In this document: piece by piece, positions 7,665 to 15,401 of the stretch | How positions within the stretch are numbered: the first letter of the stretch is position 1 | Layout of the letters: each line of letters begins with the position of its first letter | Assembly (NCBI RefSeq): GCF_002015075.1 | Contig: NZ_MUXZ01000005.1 | Coordinates: forward strand, 22,485 to 86,484 | Source of the DNA: Canicola haemoglobinophilus | Lineage (GTDB): Bacteria; Pseudomonadota; Gammaproteobacteria; Enterobacterales; Pasteurellaceae | Reading direction: 5' to 3' | DNA: 64,000 nucleotides | Translations under genes and position numbers: made by a program | The notes under the pieces: generated by a model | Seen by the model: the letters and a program-made list of their open reading frames with translations, nothing else | Database searches by the model: none | What the model was told of the DNA's origin: nothing

Positions 7665-8885
7665 ATGAATAAACATTTTAAAATGACAGCATTAGCAATC
7701 GTGGTAAGCTTTGGTTTAACCGGTTGTTTGACTAGCAATGACAGTCCTGCGGATGTAAAACCTGCAACGCCTATTGCTAAAGAAGAACAAGGAAAACCGC
7801 AGACCACACCAGCCACTAAACTGGAAGAGTCTAAACCAACTACTAAGCCAGAAGAAACTAAGCCTCAGCCTGAACCAGAAAAAATTGTCAATGTGGATTC
7901 CATCGACAGTAAATGGCGAATTATTAAAACGAATGGCTGGGAACCACACGATTACAGCCAAGTTAGCGGTGCTGGGTGGCCGGTTAGGGGTATAAAAACA
8001 GAAACCGCTGATGCTTGCAACAGCCCTGGCATCTGTGATCAGGGTAATGTGCTACAACATGAGTATAATGTTTACGATAAGAGTAAATTCCTTAATTTAG
8101 CTGAATTATCCCAGCAAGATGGTAAACCATTCTTAGGACTTCATTCTGGTAGTAAAACTTACGACAATCTTGTTGGTGAGGTAGTTGATGTTCGTATTAA
8201 TGAAGCAGGTGAGATGGTTACATCAAAAGAAAAAGCGAAAGCAATTAACTATCTTTTTATAAATCAACCATATTCATCTTACGGGATGCTATACACTAAT
8301 CAAAATGATATTTCATCCTTTGCGCTAGGTTTAAGTGCAAGTGAAGCGGGACCATATGAGGATATAAACGCATTAGATGCATTTACTGTGTACAAAGTGG
8401 ATGATAAAACAGGTAAAATTACTTGGAATGACAATGTAAAAGGCAATGCAACCTATAAAGGTGCGGTTATTGCTTCTGTTAATAGAGCTGCTATAATCCC
8501 AGGCGATCATGTAGGTAGTTACAAGAGCTTGAGAGAAATTCCAAAAGTAGATGGCACTATTACACTAAATGCACATTTTGGTGAATCTTGGCAAGACACT
8601 TATGTTTCAGGCGAATTAGATAGTAAGTTAATTGGTAAAGTGGATCTACCAAAAATGAATTTGCACGGAGGCTTAACTAAACGTGATACTATATCTAAAA
8701 AACTAAATGACCAAACTACTCTCAACGGGGACTTCTATATTCACTTTTATGGTAAAGACCTTAATGATGTCGCTGGTCAAATGTCGTTAGGCAGAATTAG
8801 TTCATATGGCGTTGCACCTAACAAAGGTGATATAACCTCGTACGATGCTGCATTCGGTGGAACCAAACAACCTAAATCGGAATAA
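7665..8885 (+). CDS. TbpB-like surface lipoprotein, probable Slam substrate
   Basis: A 406-residue lipoprotein. The signal peptide ends in a clear lipobox, GLTGC, at residues 17-21. A flexible linker rich in Lys, Pro, Glu and Thr follows (about 27-72), then a mostly beta globular part. The last 110 residues resemble the C-terminal barrel of transferrin-binding-protein-B-type lipoproteins: a glycine/beta pattern with FYGKDLNDVAGQ and the ending DAAFGGTKQ. Such proteins are flipped to the cell surface by Slam, and a Slam gene lies directly downstream, so surface display is likely. The ligand is unknown; iron or heme sources are the usual ones for relatives. Start: ATG after AAGGGA. No uptake signal core lies inside. 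Confidence 0.75.
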   Translation: MNKHFKMTALAIVVSFGLTGCLTSNDSPADVKPATPIAKEEQGKPQTTPATKLEESKPTTKPEETKPQPEPEKIVNVDSIDSKWRIIKTNGWEPHDYSQVSGAGWPVRGIKTETADACNSPGICDQGNVLQHEYNVYDKSKFLNLAELSQQDGKPFLGLHSGSKTYDNLVGEVVDVRINEAGEMVTSKEKAKAINYLFINQPYSSYGMLYTNQNDISSFALGLSASEAGPYEDINALDAFTVYKVDDKTGKITWNDNVKGNATYKGAVIASVNRAAIIPGDHVGSYKSLREIPKVDGTITLNAHFGESWQDTYVSGELDSKLIGKVDLPKMNLHGGLTKRDTISKKLNDQTTLNGDFYIHFYGKDLNDVAGQMSLGRISSYGVAPNKGDITSYDAAFGGTKQPKSE

Positions 8886-8902
8886 TATCCTCTAACTTTA
8901 AC

Positions 8903-8935
8903 CGATTTCTTGCTTTAGCAGGAAATCGTTTTTTT
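8903..8935 (+). terminator. intrinsic terminator between lipoprotein and Slam genes
   Basis: The stem CGATTTC / GAAATCG, extended by TGC / GCA around a short loop, is followed by T7. It would limit read-through into the Slam gene, giving more substrate than translocon. Confidence 0.7.
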
Positions 8936-8995
8936 ATGTAGGTTAATATAATTACCCATATCCTCAATTAATTCTATTTTTCTCTGATACTCAAT

Positions 8996-10427
8996 ATGAA
9001 AAAATATCTCACATTTTTATTACTTATTCCTACCGCACTTTTAGCCGCACCAGAGGACACAGAACAGCAATTACGCCATGTTGCAAAACCCACCGGTGCC
9101 ACAAGCCCAAATGCCGAACTTGCCTATGATGAAAACAGAAAAGAAAGTGATCGATATTACCGATCAGCAACTTAAACAAAATCCACAATTAACCCATCAA
9201 TTATTAACCGATGCCCTATACAGCCGCAATATTGATGCGATTGAATTATTGTTGCCGATTTATCAATCTTTCCCTCATCATGACCCGATTTTAGTGGAGT
9301 TTGCACAAGGTAAAATGGCGATGTATCAAGATAGCAATAGCCAAGCCATTAAGCATTTTCGTTCCATTTTAGCCAAACAACCCGATTTGAACGTGGTGCG
9401 AATTGATTTAGCCATTGCCCTGTTTAACGCCAAACAAAATAATGCGGCGGAAGACCAATTTAACAAAGCCAAAGCAGTAGAAAATCTGCCTACTCCTGTT
9501 CGCCATTTGATTGAAGCTTATCTGGCAAGTCTAAAAAAACGTAATAGCTGGCAATTTGGCGCAAGTGCTTATTATTTACGAGATGATAATGTGAATAACA
9601 CTTCATCTTCCCCTGAAATTAAAAATACGGGTTATGTGAAAGGCGAGGATATGTTGCCACAAAAAGCCCATGGCGTTGCTTATAGTGCTGATTTATCCCG
9701 TGATTTTAACTTCATTAATGCGCATTACCTTGCCTTTGAAAACAATCTCTACGGCAAACTTTATTGGGATAGCCGTGAAAATGATGAAATAACTAACCGC
9801 ACTTTACTGGGCTATGCCTATAAAAACCCAGATTTTACTTTCCGCTTGTTACCTTTCTTTGAAAAAAATTGGGTCGGCAATCATCGTCATCGCAATATAC
9901 GAGGTGTGAGTACCGAGTTTAGCTACTGGCTTTCACCTCATTGGCAGATTTCAACTGCGGCAGAATATGGCAAGCAAAGCTATTATCAAAATACCGTGCG
10001 AAATGGCGATAATAAGCTTCTTTCTACTACTTTATTATGGCTTCGCACGCCACAACAATTTTTCTATTTAGGTGCGGATTTCAACCGAGAGAGAACACAG
10101 CTTCGCCAATTTAATTCAGATACTAAAAGTCTGCGTTTAGGTTGGGGACAAGAATGGAAACTATGGGGAATTTCAAGCCGTTTAGGTGGATCAATTACTC
10201 AGCGAAATTATAAAGATGTGGCAAAGTTAGGTGGTTTCTTAAATCTTGGCAAAGTGAGAAAAGACAAGGCTTACAGCCTGAATTTAACCCTGTGGAAACG
10301 AGATTGGCATTTATGGGGAATAACTCCGAAACTACAAATGTCGTGGCGTAAAAATGACAGTAATTTGCCAACCTTGTATAGCTATACTGACAAAAATATT
10401 AATTTGGTTTTTGAAACGAAATTTTAG
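8996..10427 (+). CDS. Slam-type surface lipoprotein translocon (DUF560), frameshifted near its N-terminus
   Basis: Slam proteins are outer-membrane barrels that export specific lipoproteins to the surface. The large open frame (9078-10427) has a TPR-like helical region up to about residue 150 and then a beta-barrel region starting WQFGASAYYLRDDNVNN and ending in Phe (NLVFETKF), as in DUF560 barrels. It lacks a signal peptide. One lies upstream in another frame, from the ATG at 8996 (MKKYLTFLLLIPTALLAAPE). Dropping one A from the AAAA at 9085-9088 joins the two into 477 codons including the stop. The gene is therefore either mutated by one inserted base or misread there. An uptake signal core (9032) sits in the signal-peptide segment. 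Confidence 0.8.
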
Positions 10428-10439
10428 AGAATGAAAAAG

Positions 10440-10461
10440 CCTCTAATTGTAAAATTAGAGG
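10440..10461. terminator. bidirectional terminator between the Slam and DMT genes
   Basis: A perfect 9-bp stem (CCTCTAATT / AATTAGAGG), with T-rich sequence to the right and A-rich sequence to the left, serves both converging genes. It abuts the stop codon of the minus-strand gene. Confidence 0.75.
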
Positions 10462-11358
10462 TTATTTTTTTAGCGCATACAAACAACTCAAGATCACAAC
10501 TCCACCACTCAAAATCTGCCACATATTCAATGTTTCCCCTAAAGCAATATAAGCAAAAAGTGCGGTGGAAAAAGGCACGATAAGTTGTAGCAAGTTATAA
10601 GTCACAATCCCTTGAGTTTGTACAACATGAAAAGACATAAACATGCCAGTCACAATACCATAAACACCAGCGCCAGCTAGACCAATTAATAAGGCATGAG
10701 ATACTTGAGTTAATTCAATGAGTTTATCTGCAGAAAAGCTAATAGCAAAATTTAAAATTCCAGCCAGCAATGCGACAAAAGCACTGATTACAACTGCATT
10801 TATTTGATTATTCATAGATTTGATGACTAAACTTTGTACGCCTTGAATAAAAATTGCGACAAACAAAAATAATGCACCGAGTGAGAATTGGTAGGCAAAT
10901 TCTGCATTTATTGAGGATCTTTGCATAACAAACAGCAATGATCCAAGAATGGCGATAAAACTTCCCCAATAAAATTTTGCTTGTTTGATACGAGTTCTTT
11001 CGTCAGGATAAAATAATGCCGCTAGCCCAATGGCCAACGGCATCGCTAAAATCGAAAATAAACTTCCAGTGACCGCACTTGTATAAGTTAGACCTCGCAT
11101 AAATAAATACATATTAGTCGTCATTAATACGCCAAGGATTAATACCTTGATAAGTAAAAGAGGACTTTGTTTTAATTGATGAAATTGCGCTGGATAACGC
11201 CATAATCCATAGCTAAAAAGCACCGCACTTCCCGCTAAAAAACGCACCATATTATTGTTGTTTGTATCAAAATGCAGGCTCATATAACGCAAAATGGGCA
11301 ATCCAGCACCTAACAGCAAAATATAGCTCAAATTATACATAGCATATTTCTTATTCAT
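10462..11358 (-). CDS. DMT-superfamily (EamA) membrane transporter
   Basis: A ten-helix inner-membrane protein with the two EamA repeats of drug/metabolite transporters: the first half ends near AIGLAALFYPDERTR, and the second ends with LGETLNMWQILSGGVVILS, the typical second-repeat signature. The length is 298 residues from the chosen ATG, which follows a GGAAAG ribosome site; sixteen extra upstream residues in the open frame are not hydrophobic and were rejected. Substrate unknown; family members export metabolites or amino acids. Two uptake signal cores lie inside. Confidence 0.8.
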   Translation of the reverse strand: MNKKYAMYNLSYILLLGAGLPILRYMSLHFDTNNNNMVRFLAGSAVLFSYGLWRYPAQFHQLKQSPLLLIKVLILGVLMTTNMYLFMRGLTYTSAVTGSLFSILAMPLAIGLAALFYPDERTRIKQAKFYWGSFIAILGSLLFVMQRSSINAEFAYQFSLGALFLFVAIFIQGVQSLVIKSMNNQINAVVISAFVALLAGILNFAISFSADKLIELTQVSHALLIGLAGAGVYGIVTGMFMSFHVVQTQGIVTYNLLQLIVPFSTALFAYIALGETLNMWQILSGGVVILSCLYALKK

Positions 11359-11440
11359 CTCTACTTTCCTTTTTTTGAAATTAGAAAATTCTACAAGAAA
11401 CAGCAATGTAATTCTGTGACCCTAATCAATTTAGTTAAAT

Positions 11441-11971
11441 TTAAAATGCGGTTGTATCTTGGAATAAGCCCACTTTTAAATCTGTTGCACTATAAATTAT
11501 GCGACCATCTACTTCTACTTCACCATCAGCCATTCCCATCACGAGCTTGCGATTAATCACTCTTTTCATATTAATACGATAAATGACTTTTTTTGCCGTT
11601 GGTAAAATTTGCCCCGTAAATTTTACTTCGCCAACGCCCAAGGCTCTTCCTTTGCCTTTTCCACCAACCCAACCAAGATAAAATCCAACAAGTTGCCACA
11701 TAGCATCTAAGCCCAAACAGCCCGGCATTACAGGATCGCCAATAAAATGACAATTAAAAAAAGCTAAGTCAGGATTAATATCTAACTCAGCTTCTATATA
11801 TCCTTTGCTAAATAATCCACCATTTTCATTCATCTCAACGATACGATCTAACATTAACATTGAAGGCGCAGGTAACTGAGGACCTTGTTCTCCAAATAAT
11901 TCCCCACGTCCTGATGCTAATAAATCTTCATAGCTATAACTACTTTTCCTATTTTGTGTACATTTGTTCAT
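11441..11971 (-). CDS. fabA: 3-hydroxydecanoyl-ACP dehydratase/isomerase
   Basis: This is the cytoplasmic hot-dog-fold enzyme that introduces the cis double bond at C10 in unsaturated fatty-acid synthesis. The active-site His is in NCHFIGDPVMPGCLGLDAMW and the catalytic Asp is in the same block (LDAMW). The remaining sequence (YLGWVGGKGKGRALGVGEVKFTG) is nearly identical to enterobacterial FabA. The chosen ATG gives 176 residues, with AGGATAA upstream; seven further residues in the open frame are not conserved. A FabR-like palindrome lies about 95 bases upstream. Confidence 0.95.
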   Translation of the reverse strand: MNKCTQNRKSSYSYEDLLASGRGELFGEQGPQLPAPSMLMLDRIVEMNENGGLFSKGYIEAELDINPDLAFFNCHFIGDPVMPGCLGLDAMWQLVGFYLGWVGGKGKGRALGVGEVKFTGQILPTAKKVIYRINMKRVINRKLVMGMADGEVEVDGRIIYSATDLKVGLFQDTTAF

Positions 11972-12036
11972 TTTGTTTATCCTAAAAAACACGTTACATT
12001 ATCAGTAAATACATTTAATTACATAAATATGAATGA

Positions 12037-12083
12037 ATTATATCAAGATCAAAACCAAACAAAATAGCTAACACTTGTTAGCT
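12037..12083 (-). promoter_or_regulatory. fabA promoter with a FabR-like palindrome
   Basis: On the minus strand a TATAAT -10 element lies at 12037-12042. The expected -35 position holds only a weak match. Immediately upstream, 12066-12083 is a perfect 18-bp palindrome with arms AGCTAACA and TGTTAGCT around CT. It resembles the FabR operator type (AGC...ACA-N2-TGT...GCT) known upstream of E. coli fabA and fabB. Its position just upstream of the -35 region would suit regulation of fabA. Palindrome seen; FabR assignment inferred. Confidence 0.5.
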
Positions 12084-12085
12084 TA

Positions 12086-12115
12086 ACTCATCAAACCAGT
12101 GCTACTCCGATGAGT
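12086..12115. other. inverted repeat in the fabA-ftnA intergenic region
   Basis: Arms ACTCATC (12086-12092) and GATGAGT (12109-12115) flank a 16-base loop, next to the FabR-like palindrome. The function is unknown; it may be a remnant hairpin. The 330-base region between fabA and the first ferritin holds no gene, only these repeats and the two divergent promoters. Confidence 0.35.
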
Positions 12116-12236
12116 GAAATACAATGAGAGTATTTTCTCAAGTCTTGTTGTTAACTATTCGCATCTCTCATTAGTAAATAACAATAGTTATTATTAAAAA
12201 TATCCTTTAAAATTAATAACTTACAAAAATAAAAAG

Positions 12237-12264
12237 TTGATTTCCAGAAAAAACTGGTTAAAAT
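12237..12264 (+). promoter_or_regulatory. ferritin promoter with a symmetric spacer
   Basis: TTGATT (12237-12242) and TAAAAT (12259-12264) are 16 bp apart, about 40 bases before the first ferritin ATG. The spacer contains CCAG-N6-CTGG (12244-12257), a dyad placed where a repressor could block polymerase. No regulator is identified. No clear Fur box was seen. Confidence 0.5.
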
Positions 12265-12304
12265 AGAAACGGTTTTATTTATGAACAATAGGAAGGTAAC
12301 AGTT

Positions 12305-12793
12305 ATGCTAAATCAAGCTATCGCAACTAAGTTAAATGAACAAATTAACTTAGAATTTTATTCATCTAATGTGTATTTACAAATGAGTGCATGGTGTGCA
12401 CATCATGGTTATGAAGGCGCTGCAGCATTTTTACTCCGTCATGCCGATGAAGAAATGGAACACATGCAAAAATTATTTACTTATGTAAGCGAAACAAGTG
12501 GTATGCCACTGCTAGGTAAAATTGAAGCACCAAAAAATGATTACAAATCACTTAAAGAAATTTTTGAAATTACCCTAGAGCATGAAAAACTAGTCACTAG
12601 TAAAATCAATGAGTTAGTTGAAATTACTTTTGCTAACAAAGATTACTCAACATTTAACTTCTTACAATGGTATGTTGCAGAACAACATGAAGAAGAAAAA
12701 TTATTCGCGAGCATTATTGATAAATTTAATTTAATGGGCGAAGACGGACGTTCACTTTACTTTATTGATCGTGATTTACTTACTTTAGAATAA
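12305..12793 (+). CDS. ftnA: non-heme ferritin, first copy
   Basis: An iron-storage ferritin subunit (24-mer cage). Ferroxidase ligands are visible: Glu17-type in NLEFYSS, the ExxH pair in HADEEMEHM, then Glu in ITLEHEKLVT and the WYVAEQHEEEK block near the C-terminus. The length is 162 residues from the ATG at 12305, preceded by GGAAGG; the longer open frame starts at 12281 in non-conserved sequence. A second ferritin gene starts 18 bases downstream, so the two are probably cotranscribed and may form mixed cages. Confidence 0.93.
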   Translation: MLNQAIATKLNEQINLEFYSSNVYLQMSAWCAHHGYEGAAAFLLRHADEEMEHMQKLFTYVSETSGMPLLGKIEAPKNDYKSLKEIFEITLEHEKLVTSKINELVEITFANKDYSTFNFLQWYVAEQHEEEKLFASIIDKFNLMGEDGRSLYFIDRDLLTLE

Positions 12794-12811
12794 TTTGTTA
12801 GGAGAAAAATT

Positions 12812-13309
12812 ATGTTATCAGCAAATGTTATTAAATTATTAAATGATCAAATGAATTTAGAATTTTATTCTTCTAACCTTTATTTACAAATGAGTGCTTG
12901 GTGTGAGCAAAATGGATTTGAAGGAACAGCTAAATTCTTAGCCGCTCATGCAACAGAAGAAATGCAACACATGCGCAAATTATTTACTTATTTAAACGAA
13001 ACTGGCGCATTAGCAATTATTACTGCGATTGATGAGCCACCTCATGAGTTCACATCATTAAAACAAGTTATTGAATTAACTTATGAACATGAAAAACTCA
13101 TTACTAGCAAAATCAATGAATTAGTAGGAAAAACTTTTGAAGAAAAAGATTATTCTGCTTTCAATTTCTTACAATGGTATGTTGCAGAACAGCATGAAGA
13201 AGAAAAATTATTTAGTGGTATCTTAGATAAACTTAATCTTCTTGGTGACGATGGTAAAGGTTTATATCTCGTTGATAAAGATCTTGGTAATTTATTTGTT
13301 CAAGTATAA
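12812..13309 (+). CDS. ftnB: non-heme ferritin, second copy
   Basis: A paralogue of the preceding gene (165 residues), with the same ferroxidase pattern: NLEFYSS, HATEEMQHM, ELTYEHEKLIT, WYVAEQHEEEK. The two proteins are similar throughout and most likely came from a tandem duplication that is old in Haemophilus. The ATG follows TAGGAGA. A bidirectional terminator closes the pair. Symbol use varies between genomes (ftnA1/ftnA2). Confidence 0.92.
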   Translation: MLSANVIKLLNDQMNLEFYSSNLYLQMSAWCEQNGFEGTAKFLAAHATEEMQHMRKLFTYLNETGALAIITAIDEPPHEFTSLKQVIELTYEHEKLITSKINELVGKTFEEKDYSAFNFLQWYVAEQHEEEKLFSGILDKLNLLGDDGKGLYLVDKDLGNLFVQV

Positions 13310-13333
13310 GCAACTTTCTCTTAAAACAAAAAA

Positions 13334-13356
13334 ATCCCGATAGCACTCATCGGGAT
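13334..13356. terminator. bidirectional terminator between ferritin and recD genes
   Basis: An 8-bp stem ATCCCGAT / ATCGGGAT is flanked by an A-run on the left and T5 on the right, serving the converging ferritin and recBD transcripts. Confidence 0.8.
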
Positions 13357-13376
13357 TTTTATCTTTCACTGAGGGA

Positions 13377-15401
13377 TTAATTCGCCATTAATTTTTCTAA
13401 TACCTCACCTAACCCACTTTGTCGTTCTGTCGCTTTATTTACCGCTATATTCCATACTTTTTGGTCAGAAAAAACGGTCACTTGGTTAATTGCCCTTGTC
13501 ACCCCCGTATAAACCAATTCTTTACATAACACTGGATTAGGTTCACTCGGTAAAATAACAAAAGTATGAGCAAATTCAGATCCCTGAGATTTATGAATTG
13601 TCATCGTAAATGCGGGGCTATGATTTGGAATACGGCTCGCTAATTCAGCCTTGCCATTTTCAAACCAAAAATATCCTTTTTCACTCCCGTCATGTTGCTT
13701 TTCCGTTAAGTACAAAGCAATATCACCATTCGCTAAACCAAGGCGACTATTATTTTCAGTAATGATGATCGGTTTTCCTAAATAGAAATCACGACTATGG
13801 TTAAATTGCACAAGCCCTTTTTGTCTTAATCGTTCAGCAATAAGTTGATTTAAATTTTCACTACCCAATTCGCCAACTCTAAGTGCGGTTAAAAATCTCA
13901 CTTTATTGAAGGCAGCAAAAATATCAGCTATATGGGATTTAATCGGTAAATTATGCTCTGTGATTTTCTGAATTAGCTGCAAATATTCTGCATAATTTTG
14001 CACCGCACTTTGCACCACTAACTCAGCACAATATTGCGCATAATGGTGTTTTGATGATTGTTCATCAGTACTTCCCTTTGCATACTCTGCCGCAAAATCA
14101 ATTAAATTGATTTCAGCGTTCTCCTTACCGGTATTTTCTTGTTGATATTGTTCAAATAATTGCCAACTCGCTGCACTTTGTTGTTGATTAATTAGTTTAG
14201 CTAATTTGCCAATATAAATATGTTTACCAAAACGGCGACTCCCTTCTAAATTACACAAACAATCACGAATAAGATTTTTATTAGCCTGACTCTCTAATTT
14301 TTCCCCGGTGGTTTGTTGTAAATAATCAGCTAGTTTTGAACTAATTGGATATTGTCTAAAAGTACCTAACTCAGCCAAAATTGCCCCAGCCTCAACGGAA
14401 GAAAGCTGATCTTTATCACCAAGTAAAATCAATCTACAAGTAGGTTTTAAAGCTTGTAATAATTTCGCCATCAAAGATAAATCCACCATTGAAGCTTCAT
14501 CAACCACTAGAAGATCTATGGGGAGCGGATTACGTTTGTTATATTTTGTTTTTTCCTCAAAAAAACGCACGCCAATTAAACTATGAATAGTTTCAGCATT
14601 AAAGGGAATAGCATTTTTTATTTGTTCAGAGACATGAATATGCTCTTTTTCTGTCAGTAAATTAAAAGAGTTTTGCATACTTATTTTTAAACGATCTGAG
14701 GCTTTTCCTGTTGGAGCAACAAGGCGAATTATTAATTTCCCTTCCGCTAGTTCTTGTAGGGCTAATAATAATCTCGTCACCGTTGTGGTTTTACCCGTTC
14801 CCGGACCGCCAGTAACCACACAAAAAGGCTGATGAATTGCAGTTGCAACGGCAATTTTTTGCCAGTTATGTGTTTGTTGTAAGCTGTTATCTTCATATTC
14901 AGCAGGAAAATATTTTTGTAAAATCATTTGCGTTTTTTCTAGCGAAACCGATTGATTTTCTTTCTGTTGCATCGTCTGAATTAAGAACTCTGCAATACGA
15001 TATTCATCTTGCCAGATCCGATAAAAATAAAGGCGATTATTTTGTAGCACTAAAGGTTTCGCTTCATGCACTGGATCTTGAGTAAATGCAATATGATCAA
15101 TCAGCAATTCTTGCCATTTTGATATAGCCAAATTCTCAATTTTATCTTTAATTTCATCAAGGTAGCCTCGTTCCACATAAGGTAGATTAAAGATATTTTT
15201 AAATGCGAAATTAGCGAGTTTTAAACAAGTATGCCCTTGCTGATAGTGAAAACTACAAAGTGCGGCAAGTAAAATGGCTAAATTTTTAACTTGTGGCGAG
15301 TAATCCAAATTTTGCTGTTTATCGGCGATCAACTTTGCAAAATAATAGTCGCTAGCTTGAATTAATTGTTTTTCTTTAAGTTGAGACAAAATAGTTAACA
15401 T
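13377..15401 (-). CDS. recD: exodeoxyribonuclease V alpha subunit
   Basis: The 5'-3' helicase subunit of RecBCD, acting in double-strand break repair and degradation of linear DNA. Walker A is VVTGGPGTGKTTT near residue 200; Walker B is LLVVDEASMVDL; a late helicase motif is TIHKSQGSEF, followed by VYTGVTRA. The length, 674 residues, is slightly longer than in E. coli. Its ATG overlaps the recB stop (TAATG), so translation is coupled. Two uptake signal cores lie inside. recC is not in the window. Confidence 0.95.
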   Translation of the reverse strand: MLTILSQLKEKQLIQASDYYFAKLIADKQQNLDYSPQVKNLAILLAALCSFHYQQGHTCLKLANFAFKNIFNLPYVERGYLDEIKDKIENLAISKWQELLIDHIAFTQDPVHEAKPLVLQNNRLYFYRIWQDEYRIAEFLIQTMQQKENQSVSLEKTQMILQKYFPAEYEDNSLQQTHNWQKIAVATAIHQPFCVVTGGPGTGKTTTVTRLLLALQELAEGKLIIRLVAPTGKASDRLKISMQNSFNLLTEKEHIHVSEQIKNAIPFNAETIHSLIGVRFFEEKTKYNKRNPLPIDLLVVDEASMVDLSLMAKLLQALKPTCRLILLGDKDQLSSVEAGAILAELGTFRQYPISSKLADYLQQTTGEKLESQANKNLIRDCLCNLEGSRRFGKHIYIGKLAKLINQQQSAASWQLFEQYQQENTGKENAEINLIDFAAEYAKGSTDEQSSKHHYAQYCAELVVQSAVQNYAEYLQLIQKITEHNLPIKSHIADIFAAFNKVRFLTALRVGELGSENLNQLIAERLRQKGLVQFNHSRDFYLGKPIIITENNSRLGLANGDIALYLTEKQHDGSEKGYFWFENGKAELASRIPNHSPAFTMTIHKSQGSEFAHTFVILPSEPNPVLCKELVYTGVTRAINQVTVFSDQKVWNIAVNKATERQSGLGEVLEKLMAN

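Noticed and set aside
7436..7672. 78-codon open frame rich in Phe, Leu and Ile between kdsC and the lipoprotein gene
   Set aside because: The region is T-rich, which yields such codons by chance; there is no good ribosome site, it starts within the kdsC terminator, and it overlaps the lipoprotein start.
7716..7961. Open frames in other phases over the lipoprotein linker
   Set aside because: The low-complexity Lys/Pro/Glu linker produces open alternative frames; no start signals.
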